DNA of 64,000 bases from Tropicimonas aquimaris. Its GTDB lineage: Bacteria > Pseudomonadota > Alphaproteobacteria > Rhodobacterales > Rhodobacteraceae. The translations under genes and the position numbers were made by a program. The stretch lies in NCBI RefSeq assembly GCF_042676185.1, contig NZ_JBHTJT010000007.1:186001-250000 (forward strand). Reading direction: 5' to 3'. Numbering within the stretch: the stretch's first letter is position 1; each line of letters opens with the position of its first letter. A model generated the notes under the pieces. The model saw only the letters and a program-made list of their open reading frames with translations. It ran no database searches and was not told the DNA's origin. Positions 34,552 to 43,203 of the stretch are shown here, in pieces.

Positions 34552-36231
34552 ATGTCCGCTAATGCATCCATGGAGGAATTCGAAGCCCTCCTTCAAGAAA
34601 GCTTCGAGATCGACACGCCGGCCGAGGGCAGCGTTGTCAAAGGCCGCGTGATCGCGGTCGAGGCCGGTCAGGCCATCATCGACGTCGGCTACAAGATGGA
34701 AGGCCGCGTCGACCTCAAGGAATTCGCAAACCCCGGCGAAGCGCCCGAGATCGCTGTTGGCGACGAGGTCGAGGTGTTCCTCGACCGCGTCGAGAATGCC
34801 CGTGGCGAAGCCGTAATCAGCCGTGACAAGGCCCGCCGCGAGGAAGCCTGGGACCGTCTGGAGAAGGCCTACGCCGACGAAGCCCGCGTCGAGGGCGCGA
34901 TCTTCGGCCGCGTCAAGGGTGGCTTCACCGTCGATCTCGGCGGCGCCGTGGCCTTCCTGCCCGGCTCGCAGGTCGATGTGCGCCCCGTGCGCGATGCCGG
35001 CCCGCTCATGGGTCTCAAGCAGCCGTTCCAGATCCTCAAGATGGACCGTCGCCGTGGCAACATCGTTGTCTCGCGTCGTGCGATTCTCGAAGAGTCCCGC
35101 GCCGAGCAGCGCGCCGAGGTGATCGGCAAGCTGACCGAAGGCGATGCGGTTGACGGCGTTGTCAAGAACATCACCGAGTACGGCGCATTCGTCGACCTCG
35201 GCGGCGTCGATGGCCTGCTGCACGTGACCGACATGGCCTGGCGCCGTGTGAACCACCCCTCGGAGATCCTGTCGATCGGCGAGACCATCAAGGTCCAGGT
35301 CATCAAGATCAACAAGGATACCCACCGCATCAGCCTCGGCATGAAGCAGCTGCAGGCCGATCCGTGGGATTCCGTCGAAGCCAAGTTCCCGCTCGAGTCG
35401 GTTCACACCGGCCGTGTCACGAACATCACCGACTACGGTGCGTTCGTCGAGCTGGAGCCGGGCGTCGAGGGCCTGGTGCACGTCTCCGAGATGTCCTGGA
35501 CCAAGAAGAACGTCCACCCGGGCAAGATCGTCTCCACCTCCCAGGAAGTGGAAGTCATGGTGCTCGAGATCGACACCGCGAAGCGTCGCGTGTCGCTCGG
35601 CCTCAAGCAGACGATGCGCAACCCGTGGGATGTCTTCGCCGAGACCCACCCGGAAGGGACCGTGGTCGAGGGCGAGGTCAAGAACATCACCGAATTCGGT
35701 CTGTTCATCGGCCTCGAAGGCGAGATCGACGGCATGGTGCACCTCTCCGACCTCAGCTGGGACCAGCGCGGCGAAGAGGCTATCCAGCAGTATCGCAAGG
35801 GTGACGTGGTTCAGGCCGTGGTCACCGAGGTGGACGTCGAGAAGGAGCGCATCTCGCTCTCCATCAAGGCCCTAGGCGGCGACAAGTTCGCGGAAGCCGT
35901 TGGCGGCGTGAAGCGCGGCTCGGTCATCACCGTAACGGTCACCGCGATCGAGGACGGCGGCATCGAGGTGGAATACGAGGGCATGAAGTCCTTCATCCGC
36001 CGCTCCGATCTCAGCCGCGACCGTGGCGAACAGCGTCCCGAGCGCTTCCAGGTGGGCGACCACGTGGACGTGCGCGTGACCAACATCGACAGCAAGACCC
36101 GTCGTCTGGGCCTGTCGATCAAGGCGCGCGAGATCGCCGAAGAGCGCGAAGCGGTCGAGCAGTTCGGCTCCTCCGATTCGGGTGCGTCGCTGGGTGATAT
36201 CCTCGGTGCCGCGCTCAAGGGCGACGACTGA
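34552..36231 (+). CDS. rpsA: 30S ribosomal protein S1
   Basis: A 559-residue protein with six S1 RNA-binding domains, roughly at residues 20-90, 105-170, 190-260, 275-347, 362-435 and 450-520. The repeated pattern is GxVxNITxYGAFVxLxxGVxGLxHxSxMSW. It binds mRNA and places it on the 30S subunit. AAGGAAAACC precedes the ATG. The 270-bp upstream region has no gene and probably serves as a long 5' leader, which is common for rpsA autoregulation. A strong terminator follows. Confidence 0.97.
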   Translation: MSANASMEEFEALLQESFEIDTPAEGSVVKGRVIAVEAGQAIIDVGYKMEGRVDLKEFANPGEAPEIAVGDEVEVFLDRVENARGEAVISRDKARREEAWDRLEKAYADEARVEGAIFGRVKGGFTVDLGGAVAFLPGSQVDVRPVRDAGPLMGLKQPFQILKMDRRRGNIVVSRRAILEESRAEQRAEVIGKLTEGDAVDGVVKNITEYGAFVDLGGVDGLLHVTDMAWRRVNHPSEILSIGETIKVQVIKINKDTHRISLGMKQLQADPWDSVEAKFPLESVHTGRVTNITDYGAFVELEPGVEGLVHVSEMSWTKKNVHPGKIVSTSQEVEVMVLEIDTAKRRVSLGLKQTMRNPWDVFAETHPEGTVVEGEVKNITEFGLFIGLEGEIDGMVHLSDLSWDQRGEEAIQQYRKGDVVQAVVTEVDVEKERISLSIKALGGDKFAEAVGGVKRGSVITVTVTAIEDGGIEVEYEGMKSFIRRSDLSRDRGEQRPERFQVGDHVDVRVTNIDSKTRRLGLSIKAREIAEEREAVEQFGSSDSGASLGDILGAALKGDD

Positions 36232-36575
36232 CGCCTTCGCGAGACCTTCGCAGAGACCAAAGAGCCCCCCGCGCCCGTCGCGGGGGGCTTTCCGTTTCTC
36301 GGGGCGGACCACATGCTCCAGAACGTCGTTCATGCGTGCGAATCGAGGCCATTTTCGTCCCCGGAACGATGCAAGCCGGGCCACTGAAGTTCCGGCGAAC
36401 CGCCGGAGCACCGGGCGATCGCGAGATTTCTCGCCTGATTTCCTAGCTTTAGTCGGCAGATTCTGGCGCTCGACCCTGCCTTTTCCGTTCCGCGCTCCGA
36501 AAAATGCCCGTATAGTCCGGAGAAGCGGGACGGCTGGCGGGGCCGACGGCTTTTTGTCGAAAGAGGGGGAGAAAC
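36232..36575. other. Gene-free region between rpsA and ihfB
   Basis: This 344-bp stretch holds the rpsA terminator (36264-36291). A -10-like TATAGT at 36511-36516, 60 bp before the ihfB ATG, is probably part of the ihfB promoter. I see no RNA gene or small reading frame worth calling. Confidence 0.5.
36264..36291 (+). terminator. Rho-independent terminator of rpsA
   Basis: A perfect 10-bp stem (GCCCCCCGCG, loop CCCGT, CGCGGGGGGC) is followed by TTT, starting 33 bp after the rpsA stop. Confidence 0.85.
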
Positions 36576-36863
36576 ATGATCCGATCGGAACTCATACAGA
36601 TCCTCGCGGAGGAGAACCCTCACCTCTATCAACGGGATGTCGAGCGTATCGTGAACACGGTCTTCGAGGAAATCATCGGTGCCATGGCGCAGGGCGACAG
36701 GGTCGAACTGCGCGGTTTCGGCGCCTTTTCCGTGAAGAAGAGGGATGCGAGGACGGGACGAAACCCGCGCACCGGCGAAGCGGTCGATGTGGACGAGAAG
36801 CACGTCCCCTTCTTCAAAACCGGGAAGCTGCTGCGCGACCGGTTGAATGGACTGGAGACCTGA
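36576..36863 (+). CDS. ihfB: Integration host factor beta subunit
   Basis: A 95-residue HU/IHF-fold DNA-bending protein. The beta-arm reads GRNPRTGEAVDVDEKHVPFFKTGK, with the Pro that intercalates into DNA in NPRTG. The N-terminal IRSELIQILAEENPHL matches IHF beta rather than HU. It pairs with IHF alpha, encoded elsewhere. It is followed by lapA after 15 bp, the usual order after rpsA. Confidence 0.95.
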   Translation: MIRSELIQILAEENPHLYQRDVERIVNTVFEEIIGAMAQGDRVELRGFGAFSVKKRDARTGRNPRTGEAVDVDEKHVPFFKTGKLLRDRLNGLET

Positions 36864-36878
36864 GAGGTTCGACCCGCG

Positions 36879-37244
36879 ATGCGTTACATCCGTTACCTGT
36901 TTGTTGCCCTGATCCTCGTCGCCCTCGTGATCGGCGCGATGGCCAATCGCCAGCTGGTCACGCTGACCGTGCTGCCGACCGGCCTTGCCGATCTGGCCGC
37001 CTGGAACTACTCGATCGATCTGCCGCTCTTCGTGGTGGTGCTCGGCGGCGTGGCCGTGGGGCTGCTGCTCGGCTACGTGCTGGAGTGGATCCGCGAGAGC
37101 AAGCACCGGGCGGAGGTCGCCAAGCGTCAGAAGCAGGTCAAGTCGCTCAACCGCGAAGTTTCGCGCCTGAAGGTCGAGACCAACCAGGGCAAGGACGAGG
37201 TCCTCGCCATCCTGGACGACGCCGCAACCCGCAAGGCCAGCTGA
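36879..37244 (+). CDS. lapA: LapA-domain membrane protein
   Basis: A 121-residue inner-membrane protein of the LapA/YciS type. It has two N-terminal helices (YLFVALILVALVIGAMANRQ and SIDLPLFVVVLGGVAVGLLLGYVLEW) and a cytoplasmic coiled-coil tail (KRQKQVKSLNREVSRLK). In enterics LapA works in lipopolysaccharide assembly; here the role is presumed similar. It is sandwiched between ihfB and trpF, 7 bp from trpF, and is probably in one operon. Confidence 0.88.
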   Translation: MRYIRYLFVALILVALVIGAMANRQLVTLTVLPTGLADLAAWNYSIDLPLFVVVLGGVAVGLLLGYVLEWIRESKHRAEVAKRQKQVKSLNREVSRLKVETNQGKDEVLAILDDAATRKAS

Positions 37245-37251
37245 TCGCGCC

Positions 37252-37896
37252 ATGCCGTCCGACATCAGGGTCAAGATCTGTGGCCTGACACGGCCGCAGG
37301 ACGTGCAGGCCGTCGCCAAGGCCGGGGCCGCCTATGCCGGCTTCGTGTTCTTCGCGAAATCCCCGCGCCATCTGGACATCGAGACGGCCCGCGCCTTGGC
37401 GCTCGAGGCGCCGGTGGGGCTGGCTAAGGTCGCGTTGACCGTCAATGCCAGTGACGCGGAACTGGACCCGATCGTAGAGACGGTGCCGCTCGACATGCTG
37501 CAGCTTCACGGAGCGGAAAGCCCCGAGCGGGTGGCCGAACTGCGCGCCCGCTACGGCTTGCCGGTGATGAAGGCGATTGGCGTCGCGACCGAGGCGGATC
37601 TGCCGGCGCTGGTGGACTACGGCCGGGTGGCGGATCAGCTTCTGGTCGATGCCAAGCCGCCAACGGGCGCGGAGCTGCCAGGCGGCAACGGGCTGGCCTT
37701 CGACTGGCGCTTGATCGCCGGCCGCCGCTGGCCGGTGCCCTGGATGCTCGCCGGCGGGCTGACGCCGGAGAACGTGTCCGAGGCGATCCGGTTGACCGGA
37801 GCGCGGCAGGTCGACGTGTCCTCCGGTGTGGAAAGCGCGCCCGGTGTCAAGGACGCGCCCAGGATCGGGGCCTTCATCGACGCGGCGCAGGCATGA
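37252..37896 (+). CDS. trpF: Phosphoribosylanthranilate isomerase
   Basis: A 214-residue TIM-barrel enzyme of tryptophan synthesis. The catalytic Cys is in VKICGLTRPQDV near residue 8. The other active-site Asp is in VDVSSGVESAPGVKD. The phosphate-binding loop MLAGGLTPENV is present, as is LQLHGAESPERVAELR. Its stop overlaps the GNAT ATG (ATGA). Confidence 0.95.
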   Translation: MPSDIRVKICGLTRPQDVQAVAKAGAAYAGFVFFAKSPRHLDIETARALALEAPVGLAKVALTVNASDAELDPIVETVPLDMLQLHGAESPERVAELRARYGLPVMKAIGVATEADLPALVDYGRVADQLLVDAKPPTGAELPGGNGLAFDWRLIAGRRWPVPWMLAGGLTPENVSEAIRLTGARQVDVSSGVESAPGVKDAPRIGAFIDAAQA

Positions 37897-38342
37897 ACCT
37901 CATGTGGCGCGAGGCGCGGCGCGAGGACGTCCCGGCAATCGTCGCCATGCTGGCGGATGACGCGCTTGGACAGGGGCGGGAGAGCTGCGATCTGGCGCCC
38001 TATGTCGCGGCGTTCGAAGCGATGCAGGCCGAGAGCGGCAACCGGCTCATCGTGGGCGAACGCGCGGGGGAAGTGGTTGCGACCTACCAGCTGACCATTA
38101 TCACCGGCCTGTCTCTCAAGGCGACGCGGCGTGCCCAGATCGAGAGCGTCCGGGTGGCGTCGCAGGCACGGGGCCAGGGGATCGGTGCGGAGATGTTCGC
38201 CGATGCGGAGCGCCGGGCGCGGGACGCAGGATGCGGATTGATGCAGCTCACCACGAACAGTGCCCGAACGCGGGCGCACGCGTTCTACGAGGGGCTCGGC
38301 TACGTCGCCTCGCATGTCGGTTTCAAGAAGAGCCTGGACTGA
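37893..38342 (+). CDS. GNAT-family N-acetyltransferase
   Basis: A 149-residue acetyltransferase with the acetyl-CoA binding loop RVASQARGQGIGAEMFADAE (Q-x-x-G-x-G/A) near residue 90 and the terminal NSARTRAHAFYEGLGY motif. The N-terminus WREARREDVPAIVAMLADD is typical. The substrate is unknown. It is translationally coupled to trpF and followed by a 24-bp palindrome that separates it from trpB. Confidence 0.9.
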   Translation: MNLMWREARREDVPAIVAMLADDALGQGRESCDLAPYVAAFEAMQAESGNRLIVGERAGEVVATYQLTIITGLSLKATRRAQIESVRVASQARGQGIGAEMFADAERRARDAGCGLMQLTTNSARTRAHAFYEGLGYVASHVGFKKSLD

Positions 38343-38367
38343 GGCGCGGCGGAATGTGTCGCGACGG

Positions 38368-38391
38368 ACGATTTTTCGTACGAAAAATCGT
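38368..38391. repeat. 24-bp perfect palindrome between GNAT gene and trpB
   Basis: The left half ACGATTTTTCGT is the exact reverse complement of the right half (38380-38391). As RNA it would form a 10-11 bp hairpin with an AU-rich stem. It lies directly upstream of the GGGGATATTT-type repeat. It may be a terminator, a protein-binding site or part of the same repeat element. Confidence 0.7.
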
Positions 38392-38397
38392 GCCTCC

Positions 38398-38423
38398 GGC
38401 GGGGATATTTCCGGACAGAAGAA
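38398..38423 (+). repeat. Dispersed intergenic repeat, copy 2 (GGGGATATTT type)
   Basis: GGCGGGGATATTTC followed by CGGACAGAAGAA matches the minus-strand copy at 20757-20782 at 20 of 26 positions. It lies 7 bp after the 24-bp palindrome, in the gap upstream of trpB. Confidence 0.55.
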
Positions 38424-38507
38424 GCGGGGGTGGTTTTCGCCCCTTCGGTGCCGGTATAGGATCGCCAGGCTGTCCGGCAGGGCGGCGCGCAAGCAATGAG
38501 GATGGCG

Positions 38508-39740
38508 ATGCCCGAGGATCTGATCAATTCGTTCATGAACGTGCCCGACGAGAAGGGGCGCTTCGGCAAGTTCGGCGGACGGTTCGTGTCGGAAACGTTG
38601 ATGCCGCTGATCCTGGAGCTCGAGGCGCAATACGAGCACGCCAAGACCGACGAGAGCTTCTGGGCGGAGATGGACGACCTGTGGAAGCACTACGTAGGCC
38701 GGCCGTCGCCGCTCTACTTTGCCGATCGCCTGACCGCGCATCTGGGCGGCGCAAAGATCTACATGAAGCGGGACGAGCTCAACCACACCGGGGCGCACAA
38801 GATCAACAACGTGCTCGGCCAGCTGTTGCTGGCGCGGCGCATGGGCAAGACACGGATCATCGCGGAGACCGGCGCCGGCCAGCACGGCGTGGCCACCGCC
38901 ACCGTCTGCGCCAAGTTCGGCCTGAAATGTGTGGTCTACATGGGCGCGACCGACGTGAAGCGGCAGGCACCGAACGTCTTCCGCATGCGGCTGCTGGGCG
39001 CCGAGGTCGTTCCGGTGACGAGCGGCCGGGGCACGCTGAAGGACGCGATGAACGACGCGCTGCGCGATTGGGTGACCAATGTGCGCGACACCTTCTACTG
39101 CATCGGCACGGTGGCCGGGCCGCACCCCTATCCGGCGATGGTGCGCGACTTCCAGTCGATCATCGGCAAGGAAGCCAAGGCGCAGATGCTGGAGCGCGAA
39201 GGGCGCCTGCCCGACACGATCATCGCCTGCATCGGCGGCGGCTCCAACGCGATGGGGCTGTTCCACCCGTTCCTCGACGACAAGGACGTGAAGATCATCG
39301 GCGTCGAGGCCGGCGGCAAGGGCGTGAACGAGAAGATGGAGCATTGCGCCTCGCTCACCGGCGGGCGGCCCGGCGTGCTGCATGGCAACCGGACCTACCT
39401 GCTGCAGGACGAGGACGGGCAGATCCTCGAGGGTCACTCGATCTCGGCCGGGCTCGACTATCCCGGGATCGGACCGGAGCATTCTTGGCTGCATGACACG
39501 GGCCGCGCGGAATATGTCTCGATCACCGATAACGAGGCGCTGGCCGCCTTCCAGCTCTGCTGCCAGCAGGAGGGGATCATCCCCGCGCTGGAGCCGTCCC
39601 ACGCGCTGGCCCATGTGATGAAGATCGCCCCGGAGCTGCCGAAGGATCACATCATTTGCATGAACATGTGCGGGCGGGGCGACAAGGATATCTTCACGGT
39701 CGCGCGCGCCCTGGGCTTCGACATGAGTGATTCCGACTAG
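38508..39740 (+). CDS. trpB: Tryptophan synthase beta chain
   Basis: A 410-residue PLP enzyme joining indole and serine. The PLP Lys is in ELNHTGAHKINN near residue 90. The phosphate loop is GGGSNAMGLF, and GQHGVATATVCAKFGL and the C-terminal GRGDKDI are present. Three in-frame ATGs (38496, 38502, 38508) are possible. I chose 38508 because GAGGA lies 5 bp upstream and the usual MPEDLINSF start follows. trpA would normally be downstream but is not here. Confidence 0.95.
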   Translation: MPEDLINSFMNVPDEKGRFGKFGGRFVSETLMPLILELEAQYEHAKTDESFWAEMDDLWKHYVGRPSPLYFADRLTAHLGGAKIYMKRDELNHTGAHKINNVLGQLLLARRMGKTRIIAETGAGQHGVATATVCAKFGLKCVVYMGATDVKRQAPNVFRMRLLGAEVVPVTSGRGTLKDAMNDALRDWVTNVRDTFYCIGTVAGPHPYPAMVRDFQSIIGKEAKAQMLEREGRLPDTIIACIGGGSNAMGLFHPFLDDKDVKIIGVEAGGKGVNEKMEHCASLTGGRPGVLHGNRTYLLQDEDGQILEGHSISAGLDYPGIGPEHSWLHDTGRAEYVSITDNEALAAFQLCCQQEGIIPALEPSHALAHVMKIAPELPKDHIICMNMCGRGDKDIFTVARALGFDMSDSD

Positions 39741-39788
39741 GCGGCATCCCGTCCACCGGGCCTGACGCGACCGCGCCGGGCCCGGGGC

Positions 39789-40172
39789 TCACTCTTCCGT
39801 TTCCGGCACCGCGTGTTCGTAGAGGATCTCCAGCGGAACGGTTTCGAGCGCGCGACGGTGGGTGGCGGCAAGGTTCACCCTCGGAGCGCAGCCCTCGTCG
39901 TGCGCCTGCAGGAATCTCCCCGCGCAGAGGCACCAGCGATCTCCGGGCTTCAGGCCGGGGAAGCGGAACTCGGGCCGCGGCGTGGAGAGGTCATTTCCGA
40001 CGTATTTCGAATAGGCCAGGAACTCGGCCGTCATGATCGCACAGACCGTGTGGCTGCCGCGGTCCTCGGCGCAGCTGTTGCATGCCCCGTCGCGGAAGAA
40101 GCCGGTCAGCGGATCGGTCGAGCACGGCTGCAGGGCGCTGCCGAGGACGTTGATGGACGGATCTTTTTTCAT
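39789..40172 (-). CDS. DUF2237 family protein
   Basis: A 127-residue protein that begins NVLGSALQPCSTDPLTGFFRDGACN, the hallmark of DUF2237. It contains CxxC-type cysteines (ACNSC) and the conserved DRWCLCAGRFLQAHDEGCAPRV block. The several conserved Cys suggest metal binding or redox chemistry, but no activity is known. It converges on trpB and lies upstream of pth on the same strand. Confidence 0.88.
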   Translation of the reverse strand: MKKDPSINVLGSALQPCSTDPLTGFFRDGACNSCAEDRGSHTVCAIMTAEFLAYSKYVGNDLSTPRPEFRFPGLKPGDRWCLCAGRFLQAHDEGCAPRVNLAATHRRALETVPLEILYEHAVPETEE

Positions 40173-40265
40173 GCGGGCCTCGCGACTGGCTCCTACTGCA
40201 GGATAGCCGGGTGTCCCGCCCTGTCGAGGGGCTTGCGGCGAAAGGTCCGCCGGCGGGGGCCTGTT

Positions 40266-40949
40266 TTAGCGAAACTTGTCCACAAGGCGCTGCAGGGGGC
40301 TGCGCGGTGCTTCTTCTGGCGTCTCTTCGGGTTCGGGCGCTAGCGCGTCTGCGGTATCGGGTTTGGTGGGGGAGGAACGGGGCGGGTTCACGCGCAGGGC
40401 GATGGCGTTGAGGAACTTCGCTGAATCATCGTCGGCCAACGCGGGCGCGCCGTCTCCGATGCCGCGCAGCAGGTCGTCGAGCCAGCCCGCCTCGGCCTTG
40501 GCGAAGTCGCGCAGCACGTAGCCCGCCACCGCGTCCTTATGGCCCGGATGGCCGATGCCTAGCCGCACACGCCGATACTCCGGCCCGATCGTGCCATGGA
40601 TCGAGCGCAGCCCGTTGTGTCCGGCATGGCCGCCGCCCTGCTTGACCCGCACCTTGCCGGGGGCGAGGTCGAGTTCATCATGAAAGACGGTCACGTCGCC
40701 GGGCTCGAGCTTGAAGAAGCGCATCGCCTCGCCGACGGACTGGCCGGAACGGTTCATGAAGGTCTCGGGCTTGAGCAGCAGGACTCTGTCCGACCCCAGC
40801 CGGCCCTCCGAAAGCTGGCCCTGGAACTTGCTGCGCCAGGGCCCGAAACCGTGATCTTCGGCGATCCGGTCCACCGCCATGAATCCGATGTTGTGGCGGT
40901 TCTGGGCGTATTTCGCGCCCGGGTTGCCGAGTCCGACGAAGAGTTGCAA
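40266..40949 (-). CDS. pth: Peptidyl-tRNA hydrolase
   Basis: A 227-residue enzyme that frees tRNAs from prematurely released peptides. The family residues are the Asn/His of QNRHNIGFMAVD (His near residue 19), the Asn in FMNRSGQSV, and the Asp in VFHDELDLAPGKVRVK. GGGHAGHNGLRSI binds the tRNA. The last ~35 residues form an acidic/proline tail (PEPEETPEEAPRSP) beyond the core fold. Usually rplY sits directly upstream; here three genes intervene. Confidence 0.96.
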   Translation of the reverse strand: MQLFVGLGNPGAKYAQNRHNIGFMAVDRIAEDHGFGPWRSKFQGQLSEGRLGSDRVLLLKPETFMNRSGQSVGEAMRFFKLEPGDVTVFHDELDLAPGKVRVKQGGGHAGHNGLRSIHGTIGPEYRRVRLGIGHPGHKDAVAGYVLRDFAKAEAGWLDDLLRGIGDGAPALADDDSAKFLNAIALRVNPPRSSPTKPDTADALAPEPEETPEEAPRSPLQRLVDKFR

Positions 40950-41051
40950 GGCGAGCGTCCTGTTGCGATCCGGTTGACGTTGCCCTTGTCATGCCGTGAA
41001 CTGCCGCGGATTGCCAGCCCGTGGTCCCGGCGGCGACAGCAGGAGAGTGCC

Positions 41052-41372
41052 ATGTACCTGACGATGAACCGGTTCAAGGTGAAGCCGGGCTGCGAGGAGG
41101 AGTTCGAGCAGGTCTGGAAGGGCCGCGAGAGCCAGTTGCCGGAGGTGCCCGGGTTCGTGGCCTTCCACCTGATGAAGGGGCCGGAGCGGGAGGGCTATCG
41201 GCTCTACGCCTCGCACACGATGTGGGAGAGCGAGCAGGCCTTTACCGACTGGACGAAGTCCGAAGCCTTCCGCAAGGCCCATGCCGGGGCAGGGGGAACG
41301 CGCGACATCTACTTCGGGCCGCCGGACCTGGAGATCTTCGAATCCGTTCAGGCGATCGGCGAGGGGCTCTAG
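41052..41372 (+). CDS. IsdG-like (heme-degrading type) monooxygenase
   Basis: A 106-residue ABM-fold protein. It resembles IsdG/IsdI and HmuQ-type heme monooxygenases around the catalytic positions: an Asn near residue 6 (LTMNRF), the Trp in TMWESEQAFTDW, and the His in FRKAHAG, in the same order and spacing as the Asn-Trp-His triad. If real, it would open heme and release iron. Irr is encoded in this window, but no heme uptake genes are nearby. CAGGAGAG precedes the ATG. Its stop overlaps the lrgB stop. Confidence 0.78.
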   Translation: MYLTMNRFKVKPGCEEEFEQVWKGRESQLPEVPGFVAFHLMKGPEREGYRLYASHTMWESEQAFTDWTKSEAFRKAHAGAGGTRDIYFGPPDLEIFESVQAIGEGL

Positions 41373-42085
41373 GAAAAGAGCCCCCAGAGGATCGGCAGCA
41401 GCAGCGCGGTGGCCAGGGCGTTGAGCCCCATCGCGAGGCCGGAGAAAGCGCCGGCCGTCTCGTTGACCTGCAGCGCCCGGGCCGTGCCGATGCCATGGCT
41501 TGCCGTGCCCATCGCCAGCCCGCGGGCGCCCCAGTTGCGCACCCGCAGGAGCGTCAGCAACAACGGGCCAAACATGGCGCCGAAGATGCCGGTTACGATC
41601 ACAAGCACGGCGGTCAGGGAGGGCAGGCCGCCGAGTTCTTCGGCGATGGCCATTGCGACCGGCGCGGTGACGGATTTCGGGGCGAGCGAGGCCAGCACTT
41701 CCGACGTGCCGCCGAGCGCCCAGGCGATGCCGATGGCCGAAGCGATGGCGGTGAGCGAGCCGCAGAGCAGGCTGACCGTGATCGCCAGCGCCGAGGCGCG
41801 GACCCGGTGCCACTGCCGGTAAAGCGGGACCGCGAGTGAAACCGTTGCCGGGCCAAGCAGGAAGTGCACGAATTGCGCGCCCTCGAAATAGGTCGCGTAG
41901 TCGGTTCCGGTGGTCTTGAGAACGACGACCACGAGGATCACCGCGCCGAGCACCGGGTTGAGCAGGGGATTGCGGCCGCCCTTGATAAAAACCCAGGACG
42001 CGGCCTGGAAGGCGACCAGAGTGAGCGTCAGGTGAAAGAGGGGAGAGGCGCTGAGATAGACCCAGGTTTCCTGGAGGTTAGTCAT
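41369..42085 (-). CDS. lrgB: LrgB/CidB family membrane protein
   Basis: A 238-residue integral membrane protein. The family block SVTAPVAMAIAEELGGLPSL and the C-terminal MGTASHGIGTARALQVNE are clear. LrgAB/CidAB proteins are holin-like and influence autolysis, or transport pyruvate and other small acids in some bacteria. It overlaps lrgA by 8 bp, so the two are translated together. It is inserted between pth and rplY. Confidence 0.9.
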   Translation of the reverse strand: MTNLQETWVYLSASPLFHLTLTLVAFQAASWVFIKGGRNPLLNPVLGAVILVVVVLKTTGTDYATYFEGAQFVHFLLGPATVSLAVPLYRQWHRVRASALAITVSLLCGSLTAIASAIGIAWALGGTSEVLASLAPKSVTAPVAMAIAEELGGLPSLTAVLVIVTGIFGAMFGPLLLTLLRVRNWGARGLAMGTASHGIGTARALQVNETAGAFSGLAMGLNALATALLLPILWGLFS

Positions 42086-42437
42086 CGCTTGCCTCCGTCT
42101 CGTCGCTCCGCCCGAGCCACTGCATCAGCAGGCCGGTGACCGCGATCGTAAGCAGCGTGCTGACCACCAGTGCGGCGCCCAGTGGGGCGAGGGCCGTGCC
42201 GAGGAGTTCGAAATGCAGGATCACGCCGGCACCAGCGGGGACGAACAGGAGCGACATCGCGCCTTGCAGGCCACCGGCGACCTCGCCGAGGGGGGCCGGC
42301 ACCCGGCCCCGCACCAGTAGAAACAGGAACAGCAGGACCATGCCCAGCACCGGCCCGGGGATCGGAAGGTCGAGCAGCCCGACACCGATTTCTCCAAGCA
42401 ACTGGCACAGAAAGATCAGCGTCAGGTAATTGAGCAT
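42078..42437 (-). CDS. lrgA: LrgA/CidA family holin-like protein
   Basis: A 119-residue protein with four hydrophobic helices and the LrgA/CidA signature: FLCQLLGEIGVGLLDLPIPGPVLGMVLLF, then a loop and FVPAGAGVILHFELLG. It partners with the overlapping lrgB gene. The lack of a dedicated LysR or two-component regulator nearby leaves its control open. Confidence 0.9.
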   Translation of the reverse strand: MLNYLTLIFLCQLLGEIGVGLLDLPIPGPVLGMVLLFLFLLVRGRVPAPLGEVAGGLQGAMSLLFVPAGAGVILHFELLGTALAPLGAALVVSTLLTIAVTGLLMQWLGRSDETEASDD

Positions 42438-42493
42438 GTCGGAGCCTCGTCTGCGGTCAGGTCCATGGCCGGTGCGGCCGGCTTTAAAGGAAA

Positions 42494-42527
42494 GGGGCCC
42501 CGCTGGCGAATAGCCTGCGGAGCCCCG
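42494..42527 (-). terminator. Rho-independent terminator of rplY
   Basis: On the minus strand, GGGGCTCCGC pairs over 10 bp (one U-G) with GCGGGGCCCC across a 14-nt loop and is followed by TTTCCTTT. It lies about 50 bp after the rplY stop and stops transcription before lrgA. Confidence 0.75.
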
Positions 42528-42579
42528 TTCCGTTCGATTGCCGTGGGATCGGCGACTGGCGCGATCCCGGTGGCGTCGA

Positions 42580-43203
42580 TCATTCCTCGACGGCTTCCTC
42601 GGCGTCTTCTTCCTCGTCGCCGCCAGAGCGCAGGCCCGACGGGGCCGAGATCGAGGCGATGTTGAAGTCGCGGTCGATGGTCGGCTTGGCGCCTTCCGGC
42701 AGTTTCACCATCGAGATCGAGACGTGGTCGTTGATGTCGAGACCTTCGAGCGAGATCTCCACCTTCTCGGGGATGTCGCCGGCGGTCACCACCAGTTCGA
42801 TCTCCGGACGCACCACGGTCAGCACGCCGCCGCGCTTGAGGCCGGGGCTCTTGGCTTCGTCGGTGAACTCGACGGGGATGAACAGGTTGACCTTCGAGGT
42901 GCGGCGCAGACGCATGAAGTCGACATGGGTCGGCAGGTCCTTCACCACGTCGCGCTGAACGCCGCGGCAGATCACGCGGACATCTTCCAGGCCCTCGACC
43001 TTCATGTTGAAGAGGGTCGACAGGAAGCGGCCTGCCTTAAGGTGCTGCCGCAGCTTGTTGAAGGGGATGTTGATGGCAACCGGCTCTTCGCCGCCGCCAT
43101 AGATGATCCCGGGCACGAGGCCCTCACGACGAGCTTGACGAGCGGCCCCCTTGCCTGTCCCCGTACGTACCTCGGCGTGAAGATCGGGAATCTCACCAGC
43201 CAT
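42580..43203 (-). CDS. rplY: 50S ribosomal protein L25 (general stress protein Ctc form)
   Basis: A 207-residue protein: an N-terminal L25 5S-rRNA-binding domain (TGKGAARQARREGLVPGIIYGGGEEP) and a C-terminal TL5/Ctc beta domain ending in an acidic tail (GGDEEEDAEEAVEE). It is the long, two-domain form typical of alphaproteobacteria. The start has GGAGAA upstream. It normally forms an operon with pth, which here lies 1.6 kb downstream beyond its own terminator. Confidence 0.95.
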   Translation of the reverse strand: MAGEIPDLHAEVRTGTGKGAARQARREGLVPGIIYGGGEEPVAINIPFNKLRQHLKAGRFLSTLFNMKVEGLEDVRVICRGVQRDVVKDLPTHVDFMRLRRTSKVNLFIPVEFTDEAKSPGLKRGGVLTVVRPEIELVVTAGDIPEKVEISLEGLDINDHVSISMVKLPEGAKPTIDRDFNIASISAPSGLRSGGDEEEDAEEAVEE

